This document shows, in pieces, positions 1 to 8,278 of a DNA stretch of 64,000 nt (position 1 is the first letter of the stretch; each line of letters starts with the position of its first letter). A program made the translations under genes and the position numbers. Where the stretch lies: contig NZ_CP076723.1 of assembly GCF_018986915.1 (NCBI RefSeq), positions 496,001 to 560,000 of the forward strand. Reading direction: 5' to 3'. The stretch is from Geomonas oryzisoli (GTDB lineage Bacteria; Desulfobacterota; Desulfuromonadia; Geobacterales; Geobacteraceae). Under the pieces are notes generated by a model that was not told the origin of the DNA, searched no databases, and saw nothing but the letters and a program-made list of their open reading frames with translations.

Positions 1-533
1 TCGTGGTGTTTGAGGATCACGATGACGGCGATCATGCCCGCCATGATGATGGTTTCGCGGGGGACGCAGGTGGCCCAGGCGAACGCGGGGATGCAGGCGG
101 CCGCGGTGATCGAGGCCAGGGAGACGTAACGCCACTTGTACAGGACCAGGGCGAAGACGATGATGCCGAGCAGTACGGCCAGCGGTGCGGTCCCCAGCAG
201 CACGCCCAGCGCGGTGGCGACGCCCTTGCCTCCCTTGAAGCAGAGGAAGACCGTGTAGACGTGGCCGAGGAAGGCGGCGAGGCCGATGGCGGCGACCCAC
301 AGCGGAGAGAGCCCCAGCGCGTGCGCGACCAGAACGGGGATCAGCCCCTTGAAGCAGTCGCCGACCAGGGTCATGATGCCGAGTTTTTTGCCGGCGGTGC
401 GGTAGACGTTGGTGGCGCCGATGTTGCCGCTGCCACATTCCCTGATGTTGATGCCCATGCTCCGGGCCAGGAGCAGGCCGGTCGGTACCGAGCCGAGCAG
501 GTACGCGCCGACCAGGAGTAGAATCTCGTTCAA
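1..533 (-). CDS. plsY: Glycerol-3-phosphate acyltransferase PlsY (3' part beyond window)
   Basis: Integral membrane enzyme that moves an acyl group from acyl-phosphate to glycerol-3-phosphate, the first step of phospholipid synthesis in most bacteria. The reading frame gives repeated hydrophobic segments plus the family motifs GSVPTG (residues 14-19), GSGNIGATN (34-42), GDCFKG and FKGGKGVAT. About 177 residues are present and the C-terminus lies outside the window. I chose a TTG start at 533 because a GGGAG ribosome-binding sequence lies 8 bases upstream and the next residues match the family N-terminus. It has no overlapping partner in the window. Confidence 0.93.
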   Translation of the reverse strand, partial: MNEILLLVGAYLLGSVPTGLLLARSMGINIRECGSGNIGATNVYRTAGKKLGIMTLVGDCFKGLIPVLVAHALGLSPLWVAAIGLAAFLGHVYTVFLCFKGGKGVATALGVLLGTAPLAVLLGIIVFALVLYKWRYVSLASITAAACIPAFAWATCVPRETIIMAGMIAVIVILKHH

Positions 534-658
534 AGCGTTCTCCCAGTGTCTAATGAAACAACCGCGCATCCTACAGTATTTCGGTTGAAACTGCAAGTCG
601 CCGGGGGACGTGGGGCTGCTGATTGCAATAACGGGGACGTGCGGGAGATACTGATGCT

Positions 659-681
659 CCCCCTCCATTGATGGGAGGGGG
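659..681. repeat. GC-rich hairpin in plsY upstream gap
   Basis: An 8-bp inverted repeat (CCCCCTCC / GGAGGGGG, 7-base loop) in the 227-bp gap between the DoxX gene and plsY. There is no convincing T-run on the minus strand, so I do not call it a terminator. It resembles the GC-rich palindromes found in other gaps of this window. Confidence 0.45.
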
Positions 682-760
682 GACTTTTGTGGCCAGTGCA
701 ATCGTGGGGGGGATTTCAGAGAAGGGGGCATACGAGGGGGGGCAAGCGGTCCTGCCGGCG

Positions 761-1189
761 CTAGCCGGCGCGCAGCCGCTCGTAGCGCAGTACTGCGGCG
801 GTCATGGCGAGGAAGACGGTGTCGCGTAGCAGTGCCACCCAGGGGGCGGTCTTGGCGCCTTCCATGCGGAAGCAGCCGCAGTCGATATCCAGCCCCCTGA
901 TCATGGCGGAAGCAAGGGCAGCCATGAAGACCAGGTTCAGCATGCCTATGATCAGCGCGCCGCTTTTCACCCGGAACCCGCAGATGAGCAGCACGCCGCA
1001 GATAAGCTCGAGGAAGGGAAGCACGGCGGCGGTGAGGTAACTCCAGAAGTAGGGGAGGATCCGGTAGGCCGCCACGCTGCCGGCGAAGGCAACCGGATCG
1101 GCGATCTTCGGGACGGCGGCATAGATGAAGACGGCGCCCAGGGCGACGCGCAGCACCAGGGGGATCAGGGGGAGGCGGAATGGTTTCAT
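761..1189 (-). CDS. DoxX/MauE-family membrane protein
   Basis: A 142-residue protein with four predicted membrane segments (about residues 8-28, 48-71, 77-97 and 116-134), typical of the DoxX/MauE family. A CGCF motif at residues 104-107 after the third segment suggests a redox-active or metal-binding cysteine pair; MauE-type proteins are linked to disulfide or thiol chemistry. The ATG at 1189 overlaps the rhodanese stop codon (ATGA), so the two genes are probably translationally coupled. An upstream-extended frame exists but runs inside the rhodanese gene and is not believable. The exact substrate is unknown. Confidence 0.8.
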   Translation of the reverse strand: MKPFRLPLIPLVLRVALGAVFIYAAVPKIADPVAFAGSVAAYRILPYFWSYLTAAVLPFLELICGVLLICGFRVKSGALIIGMLNLVFMAALASAMIRGLDIDCGCFRMEGAKTAPWVALLRDTVFLAMTAAVLRYERLRAG

Positions 1190-1683
1190 GGCGCTCCTCC
1201 CGTGGTCGGGTAGCCGGCATCCCGCCATTCGGGGAGTCCTCCCTCGAAGACATAGACCGAGGCGTAGCCGGCCTTGATCAGGAGCTTGCCCAGTTCCATG
1301 CTGTCGTGACAGGAAAAGCCGTTGCAGTAGGCGATGATGACAGCGTCCTTGGCGACTCCCTGCAACTGCGGCGTCTGCTGCCGGGTCGCTTCCTCCAGCG
1401 GGAAGGAACGCGCCCCGGAGATATGTTCCTTGGCGAAGCTGGCGCCGCTTCTGGCGTCGACCAGCACCGCTTGTCCGGAGTCGTGCAGTTCCTTTACCTG
1501 CACAAGGGCGATCGGCATCGGGAGCGCCTCGGCCTGCTGTGCCGCGGGCGCCGTCTGTCCGGCAGGTGCGCCGCGCCAGGCGTCGGCCAGGAGCGTCCTG
1601 TTCCAAAAAATGCCGAAAACAGCCGAGGTGAACACGATAGCGGCGATTTCCAGGACGATTTTCAGCCAGTTTTTCGATAGCAT
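1186..1683 (-). CDS. Membrane-anchored rhodanese-like sulfurtransferase
   Basis: A protein of about 165 residues with one N-terminal membrane segment (about residues 8-27), an Ala/Pro linker and a C-terminal rhodanese domain. The active-site loop starts at Cys120 (CNGFSC), and the fold-typical VLVDAR and hydrophobic strand are present. Such domains carry persulfide sulfur on the catalytic Cys. The anchor suggests the domain faces the periplasm. It overlaps the DoxX gene by four bases, which points to a paired redox or sulfur function. The start is uncertain: ATG at 1683 begins just before the membrane segment, while an in-frame TTG at 1770 would add 29 Pro/Thr-rich residues; neither has a strong ribosome-binding site. 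Confidence 0.85.
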   Translation of the reverse strand: MLSKNWLKIVLEIAAIVFTSAVFGIFWNRTLLADAWRGAPAGQTAPAAQQAEALPMPIALVQVKELHDSGQAVLVDARSGASFAKEHISGARSFPLEEATRQQTPQLQGVAKDAVIIAYCNGFSCHDSMELGKLLIKAGYASVYVFEGGLPEWRDAGYPTTGGAP

Positions 1684-1812
1684 GTCCGGACCCGTTTTGG
1701 CAGGTGCGGTCGGCGGCGGGGGGCCGTCGGCGCTCCTGGTTGAAGTAGCCACCTGAGAGATGTTACGCAAAAGCGGCGTTCAGGTCAACGGGCGCGCTCC
1801 TGGTGAGGATTG

Positions 1813-2247
1813 CTAGAGCCGTTCGGGGGGGTAGATGTCGTGCTCTTCGAGCCAATGGGCGGCACGGTCGGTGAGGAAGGCCTCCCTGATCGCGTGGAAG
1901 CGTTCCTGTTCCTCGGGGTAGAAGGAGAGGATTTCGTGCAGCCTGCCGTGGGACTGCTTGCCGCTGAACGCCCGCGCCAGCATCCCCTTCAGGCTCTCGT
2001 TGGTGAGCCGCTGGATGAAGGCGTGCACCAGCTGGCGCTCCTGTCCGTAGTCGAAGGGGGGCACCTCGAGGAACCGCTCTTCCTGGGATGCCACCTCGTC
2101 CCAGAAATTCTCGTCCTCGTAGTCGGCGGGGACCGAGAAGACCTCGCCGGTCTCCCGGTCCAGGAAGTAGATCAGGTCCGGGTCGCCGTTCTCGAAGGCC
2201 TCCATCAAGTCTTCCCAGACGATCTCCAGGTTGCGTAGTGCGTGCAT
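1813..2247 (-). CDS. UPF0158 family protein
   Basis: A 144-residue acidic soluble protein matching the UPF0158 family, whose function is not established. The N-terminus (LxxIxxAFE-like pattern) followed by YFLDRETGEV is the family hallmark, and the C-terminal half contains the FxxxxxFxxxAxxWLEE-like helix. The ATG at 2247 is chosen because AGAGG lies six bases upstream; an earlier start would read through a GGTCAAGGTCAAGG simple repeat. The gene stands alone, followed by the rhodanese/DoxX pair after about 130 bp. Confidence 0.82.
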   Translation of the reverse strand: MHALRNLEIVWEDLMEAFENGDPDLIYFLDRETGEVFSVPADYEDENFWDEVASQEERFLEVPPFDYGQERQLVHAFIQRLTNESLKGMLARAFSGKQSHGRLHEILSFYPEEQERFHAIREAFLTDRAAHWLEEHDIYPPERL

Positions 2248-2353
2248 CGGTACCTCTTGAAAACAGGTTGAGGTCAAGGTCAAGGTAGAGCTTGAGCCAG
2301 CCGCCCGTTCCTGTTTCCTTTACCAACCCCGTATTTTTGTATATATTGCGCAA

Positions 2354-3067
2354 ATGCGCAAGATTTTCATCGCCGACGCCCACCTCAGAAGCCCGCAGGA
2401 CCGGAACTACCGGACCCTGGTCCGTTTCCTGGATACGCTTCCCGCCGACACCGACACCCTTTACCTGCTGGGAGATATCTTCGAGTTTTGGATCGGAAAC
2501 CCGCGGCCTGTATACGGCCACTATGGGGAAATCGTGGATTGTCTGAAGCGGGTGAGGGAGCGCGGGGTGCGCATCGTCTACTTCGAGGGGAACCACGACT
2601 TCCATCTGGGGGGCTTCTTCAAGGAGCAGCTGCAGGCCGAGGTCCATCCCGACGGCACCGAACTGGAGATCGAGGGGAAAAAGATCTGTCTGTGCCACGG
2701 GGACCAGGTCAACCGGGGCGATCATCGCTACCTGGCCTTGCGTTCCCTGCTGCACGGCCCCCTGGTGCAGGCCCTGGTGCCGGTTTTCCCGCGCCGGCTG
2801 GCCGACCGGATCGCGGCCGCCATGTCCCGGAACTCGAGCGGGCAGCACGCCGCACGCAGACAACGCTGGGACTACCCGGCCATCCTGGAGAACTTCGCCC
2901 GCGAACGCTTCGCGGCCGGCTGCGACATGGTCGTCACCGGGCACTTCCATCTCCCCATGGAAATAAGGGAGGGGGACCGGGTCTTCATCTCCCTTGGTGA
3001 CTGGATCACCCATTATTCCTACGCCCAGTGGACCGAGGCGGGGCTTACCCTGGAGCGCTTCGCCTAG
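2354..3067 (+). CDS. lpxH: UDP-2,3-diacylglucosamine diphosphatase-like metallophosphoesterase
   Basis: A 237-residue calcineurin-type phosphoesterase. Metal-binding motifs occur in order: DAH (residues 8-10), GDIFEFW (Asp41), GNHD (79-82), HGD (115-117) and GHFH near residue 197. The GDIFEFW variant and length fit LpxH, which cleaves UDP-2,3-diacylglucosamine to lipid X in lipid A synthesis. No clear ribosome-binding sequence precedes the ATG. It ends tail to tail with the Cys-cluster gene with a 4-base overlap. A broader phosphoesterase role cannot be excluded. Confidence 0.86.
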   Translation: MRKIFIADAHLRSPQDRNYRTLVRFLDTLPADTDTLYLLGDIFEFWIGNPRPVYGHYGEIVDCLKRVRERGVRIVYFEGNHDFHLGGFFKEQLQAEVHPDGTELEIEGKKICLCHGDQVNRGDHRYLALRSLLHGPLVQALVPVFPRRLADRIAAAMSRNSSGQHAARRQRWDYPAILENFARERFAAGCDMVVTGHFHLPMEIREGDRVFISLGDWITHYSYAQWTEAGLTLERFA

Positions 3068-3300
3068 TCCTGCCGCAACCCGAAGAGCCCCAGGTAGTTC
3101 GTCACCCGTTCCTCCAGGGTCGGCGCCGCGATCACTGCGCAGATCTCGTCCGGGCGGTACCCCCGGCACACCGCCGGCCGTTCCTCGTAGATCAGGCAGC
3201 GCTGCTCACCGGAGAGGTGGCGGCACCTCTCTCCCACCTTCTTGTCCAACGAGCTGATATCCGGCGCGACGCAGCAGGTCCCGCATCCCGAGCATCCCAT
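3064..3300 (-). CDS. YkgJ-type cysteine-cluster protein
   Basis: A 78-residue protein with an N-terminal Cys cluster (C3, C6, C9, C10) and further Cys residues in the middle (RCRHL, RCLIYEERPAVCRGY). This matches the YkgJ/CxxCxxCC family, thought to bind zinc or an Fe-S cluster; the function is not known. It is short for the family but intact. It converges with the lpxH-like gene and is downstream of the penicillin-binding protein gene by 7 bp, so it may be co-transcribed with it. Confidence 0.82.
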   Translation of the reverse strand: MGCSGCGTCCVAPDISSLDKKVGERCRHLSGEQRCLIYEERPAVCRGYRPDEICAVIAAPTLEERVTNYLGLFGLRQD

Positions 3301-3307
3301 CTTTCAC

Positions 3308-4645
3308 CTACCTGAAGAATGCCTCCAGGGCCTGTTCGCCCACCGAGGTCGCCTTGATGCGCCACTTGTTCTCGTTGATGACCAGCGCGGCCAGGGCGAT
3401 CTGCGGGTCCTCCATGGGGGCGTAGGCGGCGAACCAGCTGTAGTGCCCGGCGGGATCGGTGCCGTCGATGGAGCCGGTCTTGGCGGCGATGCGCACCGAG
3501 GCGAGCATCCTTCTCCCCCTGCGGTCGTGGAAGGCGCGGCGGGAGGTGCCGCTCTCCACGGTTGTGGCCAGCATGTGGGCCAGGTCGCTGGCGGTCTGCG
3601 GCGTCATCACCGTGCGCAGCACCTGGGGCTTCTGGGTGAACACCACGTTCCCCTTGGCGTCGCGGATCTCGCTGGCAAGCGAAGGCGCCATCATGACGCC
3701 GCCGTTGGCCACCGTGGCCATGATGGTCGCGGCATGGAAAGGTGAAATCTTGACCTCGCGGTTGAGACCTGCGCCCATGCGCATCAGCTCGTCGACGGTG
3801 CCGGGGACGGGGGCTGTACTGGCTACGATGGGAGAGCCGGGGACGATGGACTGGTTGAAGCCGTACCTGCCGGCGTAGAGCAGCAACGGATCGCGCCCGA
3901 CCACCTCGCCGGCGAGCCGGCCGTACACCGGGTTCACCGATTTTCCCATGGCGAGGGAAAGCGGCATCTGCTGGTTGCCGCGGCCGGGCCGCACCCGCCA
4001 GTATTTCGGGCTTTCCGAGGTGAGCTTCCCGTTGAAGGCGAACATGGTGTCCGGCCCCACCTTCTTCTCTTCCAGGGCCGCGGTGGCGGTGACGATCTTG
4101 AAGAGCGAAGCCATGGGGTAGGGGCGGTAGTTGGCCCCCTTCTCCCACCCCGGCTGCGACGCGGAGTGCGACACCGCCGCGAGGATGCGCCCGGTCTTTG
4201 GCTCCAGGGCGACGAAGAGCCCGTAGGGGACCTTGTAATCGCTGAAGAGTTTCTCGATCTTTCTCTGCACCTCTTCATCGATGCCGTAGATCACCTGTCC
4301 GCCCTGCGGCAGGGGCGCGGTCAACTTCCCCCCCTGCACCTGGGCGTTCGAGTAGGCGTCGGCGGCGAGCTTGAAGGCGCTCCCCTGGTCCAGGTTGGCA
4401 AGGGACACTGCGGCCGGTTTCTCGGGCACAGGTGCACTTTTGGCGCGGGGAGTTCCGAAGAGGGAGATCAGTGGGTAGGAGGCGAGCAAAAGCGCGATGG
4501 CGGGCAGGATGATCTTGAGCCTCTTCTTCTGGGGCTTGGTCTCCTCGATCTGCCGAAGGAAGACGTTGCGCCCTTCCTGTGCTTTTTTCCTGCCGAGTCG
4601 TCTGCTGTGTTTCTTTTCTTTATCGATGTCTTTTAGATCTTGCAT
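3308..4645 (-). CDS. Penicillin-binding transpeptidase-domain protein
   Basis: A 445-residue protein with a Lys/Arg-rich cytoplasmic start, one membrane anchor (about residues 43-63) and a periplasmic penicillin-binding transpeptidase domain. Active-site motifs are all present: SLFK (Ser180-Lys183), SVN (236-238) and KTG (389-391). It should cross-link peptidoglycan or act as a carboxypeptidase. It lacks the glycosyltransferase domain of class A enzymes and the long pedestal of FtsI/MrdA, so I leave the symbol blank. The short spacing to the downstream Cys-cluster gene suggests one transcript. Confidence 0.88.
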   Translation of the reverse strand: MQDLKDIDKEKKHSRRLGRKKAQEGRNVFLRQIEETKPQKKRLKIILPAIALLLASYPLISLFGTPRAKSAPVPEKPAAVSLANLDQGSAFKLAADAYSNAQVQGGKLTAPLPQGGQVIYGIDEEVQRKIEKLFSDYKVPYGLFVALEPKTGRILAAVSHSASQPGWEKGANYRPYPMASLFKIVTATAALEEKKVGPDTMFAFNGKLTSESPKYWRVRPGRGNQQMPLSLAMGKSVNPVYGRLAGEVVGRDPLLLYAGRYGFNQSIVPGSPIVASTAPVPGTVDELMRMGAGLNREVKISPFHAATIMATVANGGVMMAPSLASEIRDAKGNVVFTQKPQVLRTVMTPQTASDLAHMLATTVESGTSRRAFHDRRGRRMLASVRIAAKTGSIDGTDPAGHYSWFAAYAPMEDPQIALAALVINENKWRIKATSVGEQALEAFFR

Positions 4646-4678
4646 ATCCCGCTTCTGGCCGTCTGTTGAATCGGGCCA

Positions 4679-6022
4679 CTATATGTCAACTGCGTCCCCT
4701 TTGTCAACGACGCGCGGGCGCATTTCCGGGAAGGCCAGATCCTTCAGGGTGACCCCTCCCAAGGCCGCAGTGACGGCCGCTTCCGACTCGTCAAGAAGCC
4801 CTTCGGCCAGCTCTTCGCCGGAGATGGCGGCCGAGGCGCCGCTCCTTCTCAGCGAGAGGAGGACATCGGCGATGGAAACCTGGTCCAGGTCCCGAGCGGG
4901 GTAGTAGCTGCCGCGGCCTTCCCCGGCCAACACGATGAACCCCTGGTCGCGCAGGTGCTCCAGGGTTTTGCGCACGATGCGCAGGGGGACGCCGAGCTTC
5001 ATCGCCAGGTGGTGCTCCCCCCAGGCGGCGTCGCCGCGGTAGAAAGTCTCGGCGATGTGGCGCAGGGCCGCCAGCGCCACCAGTTCCTGCAGCTCGTGGC
5101 TGATGTCGCGTCCCCGGATGTCGCGCCGGAAGGTGCTGCGGTTCTGGTGCGCCGCCACGACCTCCATCCCGAACAGGACGATGATCCAGCTCACGTAGAT
5201 CCAGACCATCAGGATGGGAAGCGCCGCCAAAGTGCCGTAGATGGCGTTGTAGTTGCCGGCGCCGACCTGAAAGTGGATGTAGGCCCACTGGGCGAACTGC
5301 CACAGCGTACCGGCCAGCACCGCCCCGATCAGGGCCGAGTCGAAGCGCACCCGCGTGTTGGGCATGAAGACGTAGAGGAGGAATATGGCGGTCCAGACCA
5401 CGAGGTACGGCGTGAGCCCCAGGGTGAACAGGAACAGGTCCCCGAGGTAGGTCCACTCCATGAACCAACCGGTGAGCCACTTGCTCGACAGCGTGGTGGT
5501 GATGCTGGTGGCGGCTAAAAGCAACAGCGGCGCGCTGACCAGGACGCTCAGGTAGTCGCTGAACTTGCGGTAGAAGGTCCGGGTCTCTGGCACCCCCCAG
5601 ATCACGTTGAAGGCCTCCTCGATGCTCCCCAGCATGCTGATGGCGGTGAAAAGGAGCGCCGCGAGGCCGATGGCGCCCACCGATCCCATGTTGGTGTTGC
5701 CGATGTAGGAGATGACCCGGTTCACCACCTCCTCGTTGCCGGCGGTGACCTGCTTCAGGATGAGCGGCACCAGGCGGTTCTGGGCGCCCAGCCCTTTGAG
5801 CACCGAAAAGGCGAGGGCGAGCAGCGGCACCAGGGACAAGAGCGTCGTGAAGGAGAGGGCCGTGGCCCGCAGCAGCGAGTTGTTGGCCATGAAGTTGGAG
5901 AAGGCGAAGCCGGTGAACTGTAAGAGCCTCAACCCCTTGCCCCGCCACCCCCCGATCGCTGCGGGGTCGTATTGCCAGATCATGCCGGGGGACAGCTTCG
6001 TTTTGCCGTTGAAATCATTCAT
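4679..6022 (-). CDS. YihY/BrkB-family membrane protein with C-terminal winged helix
   Basis: A 447-residue protein. The first 300 residues hold about six membrane segments and the family signature (ATALSFTTLLSLVPLLA early; GTLAALPILMVWIYVSW late) of the YihY/BrkB family, once mislabelled ribonuclease BN and probably a transporter. The last 130 residues look like a winged-helix domain (LGVPLRIVRKTLEHLRDQG), an arrangement seen in this group of bacteria. Start ATG at 6022 gives the expected N-terminus. The gap upstream holds a large palindromic repeat. Confidence 0.87.
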   Translation of the reverse strand: MNDFNGKTKLSPGMIWQYDPAAIGGWRGKGLRLLQFTGFAFSNFMANNSLLRATALSFTTLLSLVPLLALAFSVLKGLGAQNRLVPLILKQVTAGNEEVVNRVISYIGNTNMGSVGAIGLAALLFTAISMLGSIEEAFNVIWGVPETRTFYRKFSDYLSVLVSAPLLLLAATSITTTLSSKWLTGWFMEWTYLGDLFLFTLGLTPYLVVWTAIFLLYVFMPNTRVRFDSALIGAVLAGTLWQFAQWAYIHFQVGAGNYNAIYGTLAALPILMVWIYVSWIIVLFGMEVVAAHQNRSTFRRDIRGRDISHELQELVALAALRHIAETFYRGDAAWGEHHLAMKLGVPLRIVRKTLEHLRDQGFIVLAGEGRGSYYPARDLDQVSIADVLLSLRRSGASAAISGEELAEGLLDESEAAVTAALGGVTLKDLAFPEMRPRVVDKGDAVDI

Positions 6023-6116
6023 ATGCTGTGGCACCGCTGCTGCTCGCGGCACACGACCCCGCCGGTGCGTGCGCCGCAAAGAAAAACCCGATTAGTGACA
6101 ACCTTCCGCTGGTAAA

Positions 6117-6207
6117 AGTCCCCCTTTGCGAAGGGGGATTTAGGGGGATTTGCTTTAGTTTCGGGAAAGGCAAATCCCCCCAGCCCCCCTTCGCAAAGGG
6201 GGGAGTG
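6117..6207. repeat. Inverted pair of 35-bp palindromic repeats
   Basis: Two inverted copies of a roughly 35-bp unit lie in the BrkB upstream gap. Each unit is itself a near-palindrome (CCCCTTTGCGAAGGGG core) followed by a GGGGGATTTGC tail, and the copies face each other across about 15 bases. This looks like a dispersed intergenic repeat or a miniature element. No gene is in this stretch. Confidence 0.8.
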
Positions 6208-6234
6208 GGAGGTAGCGGAAGATCGTCGCCAATC

Positions 6235-6268
6235 AGGAAGAAAAAAAAGCCCACCTTTGGTGGGCTTT
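6235..6268 (-). terminator. Rho-independent terminator after the YtxH gene
   Basis: On the minus strand a 9-bp stem (AAGCCCACC / GGTGGGCTT, 3-base loop) is followed by a run of T. It lies 20 bp after the YtxH-type gene and should end the two-gene transcript. Confidence 0.88.
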
Positions 6269-6287
6269 CGGACTGTGGGACATGGCG

Positions 6288-6602
6288 CTAGACCTGGGTC
6301 TTCTGTTTCTCCCTTTCCCGCTCCATCGCCTCCTTGCCGGCCTCTATGGCCGAGGAGATGATGTTCTTCTTCTCCAGCACCAGATCCTTGCCGTCCTCAT
6401 AGCTGGACCTGATCTTGTCCTGCGCCTCGCTGGCGTATTCCTTGATCTTGTCCACCGCGTCGTCGGCCAGATCCTTGATCTTGCCGCGCAGTTCCTCGCC
6501 GGTGTTCGGCGCGAGGAGCAGGGCTGCCCCGATCCCGACGGCAGCACCGGCCAGGAAGGAAAGCAGCATAGTACCGGTCCCGATATCTTTATCTTTTGAC
6601 AT
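6288..6602 (-). CDS. YtxH-domain small membrane protein
   Basis: A 104-residue protein with one glycine/alanine-rich membrane segment (about residues 11-31, ending LLAPNTGEELR) followed by a long charged helix rich in Lys, Glu and Asp. This is the YtxH (gas-vesicle/stress-associated) pattern; the molecular function is unknown. It follows the DUF948-type gene by 5 bp, and such YtxH/DUF948 pairs are common in envelope-stress loci. A strong terminator follows. Confidence 0.87.
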   Translation of the reverse strand: MSKDKDIGTGTMLLSFLAGAAVGIGAALLLAPNTGEELRGKIKDLADDAVDKIKEYASEAQDKIRSSYEDGKDLVLEKKNIISSAIEAGKEAMEREREKQKTQV

Positions 6603-6607
6603 GGCGG

Positions 6608-7003
6608 TTACCCCCTAATTTTGGTTTTCACTATTCTATCAGCAATGTATTTGCCCGCAACCTTGACCCCCGCCATCCAGACCGAGGAGTTGGTCACGAT
6701 GTCAGACGCAATCCCCAACACCTTGTTGATCATGCGTATGTTGTGTCCGGCATGGCCGAGCTCGCTTAAAAGCATGTTCACGCCTTCGGCATTGGCCGCT
6801 GCGGCGCTGGTAACTACCTGAACGTCCGATACTGTGTCACGCAGTTCCTTGACCAGCGGCGTTACTTCCTTTTGCAACAGGTCAGCGGCGCCCTGCAGTG
6901 CGAGAGCCGCTTTTTTTAGTTCAGTGAGGACCGGAATCAGGCACAGCGCCAGCACGACGAGGGTCAGAGCCGTCACTGCCGAGGTTATCTGTAGAAAAAG
7001 CAT
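6608..7003 (-). CDS. DUF948-type membrane protein
   Basis: A 131-residue protein with an N-terminal membrane helix (about residues 5-27) and an amphipathic helical stretch (LxxELRDTVSDVQ), typical of DUF948 proteins. The start ATG has a strong AGGAGG site five bases upstream. It is the first gene of a two-gene unit with the YtxH protein. The function is unknown; a structural or stress role at the inner membrane is inferred from the family. Confidence 0.82.
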   Translation of the reverse strand: MLFLQITSAVTALTLVVLALCLIPVLTELKKAALALQGAADLLQKEVTPLVKELRDTVSDVQVVTSAAAANAEGVNMLLSELGHAGHNIRMINKVLGIASDIVTNSSVWMAGVKVAGKYIADRIVKTKIRG

Positions 7004-7062
7004 GCGATCCTCCTGGTACTGGGCGAACTCTTTTTTTCAAAGGCTTGGAAACAAGGGAGGGG

Positions 7063-7096
7063 TAAAAAGGTCGGGGAGGCCGCGGAGGCCTCCCCG
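7063..7096 (-). terminator. Rho-independent terminator after the cytochrome gene
   Basis: On the minus strand a GC-rich stem (GGGGAGGCC / GGCCTCCCC, 6-base loop) is followed by a run of T (CTTTTTA). It lies 17 bp past the cytochrome stop codon. Confidence 0.83.
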
Positions 7097-7112
7097 ATGC
7101 GCTGCAGGAGTA

Positions 7113-8006
7113 TTACTTCTTCACCGGTTTGGCCGGCTTGGCTGCCGGTGCCGCCGGCTTGGCTGCCGGTGCCGCCGGCTTGGCCGGAGCGGCTGCCGGG
7201 GTCGCTGCGGCCTCACCCCAACGGTTCAGGTCGTGTGCGATGCTGTGGCACTCGCCGCATTTCGGGAACTTCGCCATGATGGCGGCCGGGTGCGGTTTGA
7301 CGTGGCACTGGGTGCACTGCGGAACCATCTTGTGCTTGGCCTGGTGGCAGTAGACGCAGGCGAGCTTGCTGTGCTTGGCGGTGCTGGAGGTCAGCAGCTT
7401 GAACGCCTTGCTGTGGCAGGCGGCGCACATCTTCGACGGGGTGTCGGACTTGTAGGTCACGTCAGCCGGTTTGTGGGCCTGGTGGCAGACTTTGCAGTCC
7501 TTGGCGGCCATGTCGTTGGAGTGGGGCTTGTGGCACTGGGTGCACTCCGGAATGCGGCCGTGAACGTTGTGGCAGAAGGAGCAGTTGAGGGCGGAGTGCT
7601 TGCTCTTGAAGGAGCGCAGCTGCTCGATCTGGCCGGTGTGGCAGGTCAGGCACGGATCGGTGACGTTGTTGCCGAACTTTATGTTCTTCGGAGTATGGGG
7701 GTTGGTGTGGCAGCCGAGGCAGCCCTGGAGCTTGAAGTGCGGCTTGCCTTCGTGGCACTGGCTGCACTGCGGGATCGGCTTCTTAACCTTGGGCGGGTGC
7801 CCGACGTGACAGTCCTGGCAGGTCACCTCGGTTTTGTGCTTGCCGCCGGCAGCTGCGATATCCTTGGGCGGCTGCTCATGGCACTTCACGCAGTCCGCGC
7901 TGGTCAGCACCGCCGTAGGTTTTGCAGGATCGGCAGCGGCAGCGGTTCCCACGAATGCGAACAGCGCCAGGGCCGATACAAGGTTGAAAAGTTTTGCTAC
8001 TCTCAT
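7113..8006 (-). CDS. Dodecahaem c-type cytochrome
   Basis: A 297-residue exported cytochrome. A signal peptide (about residues 1-24, ending GTAAAA) is followed by twelve CXXCH haem-binding motifs, the first at Cys39 and the last (CGECH) near residue 250. Many extra His residues between motifs can serve as second axial ligands. The protein ends in an Ala/Pro/Lys tail of about 40 residues. It should carry electrons in the periplasm or outer surface, as part of extracellular electron transfer. Motif spacing does not match the c7-repeat dodecahaem proteins of Geobacter sulfurreducens, so I give no symbol. It has a good promoter, an optimal GGAGG site and its own terminator, so it is monocistronic. 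Confidence 0.95.
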   Translation of the reverse strand: MRVAKLFNLVSALALFAFVGTAAAADPAKPTAVLTSADCVKCHEQPPKDIAAAGGKHKTEVTCQDCHVGHPPKVKKPIPQCSQCHEGKPHFKLQGCLGCHTNPHTPKNIKFGNNVTDPCLTCHTGQIEQLRSFKSKHSALNCSFCHNVHGRIPECTQCHKPHSNDMAAKDCKVCHQAHKPADVTYKSDTPSKMCAACHSKAFKLLTSSTAKHSKLACVYCHQAKHKMVPQCTQCHVKPHPAAIMAKFPKCGECHSIAHDLNRWGEAAATPAAAPAKPAAPAAKPAAPAAKPAKPVKK

Positions 8007-8050
8007 TGCCCCCTCCTTGGTATTAAAACAGAGTTAATTTTAAGCATGGA

Positions 8051-8080
8051 TTTATATAACGTCTTGAGGTGAATTGTCAA
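8051..8080 (-). promoter_or_regulatory. Sigma70-type promoter of the cytochrome gene
   Basis: On the minus strand TTGACA is followed after 16 bases by TATATA (or after 18 bases by TATAAA), 45 bp before the start codon. The remaining upstream gap (8081-8278) holds no gene that I can support. Confidence 0.75.
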
Positions 8081-8278
8081 GGGTTTAGGCACTAAAACAG
8101 GCCCTTTGATCAAGCATCGGCGCGGCACGAACTACAGTCGATCCTGAGCGATAACGGCAAAGGTAAGTTCCGAGGAAACAGCAACAAAGAGAGAGGAGGG
8201 GATAAAGAACCAGTGTATCGTGCTTTTTACTCTGTTTCTTGACTTGAAGCGGGTGATTTTGCGGTGGGGCTCGCGATG

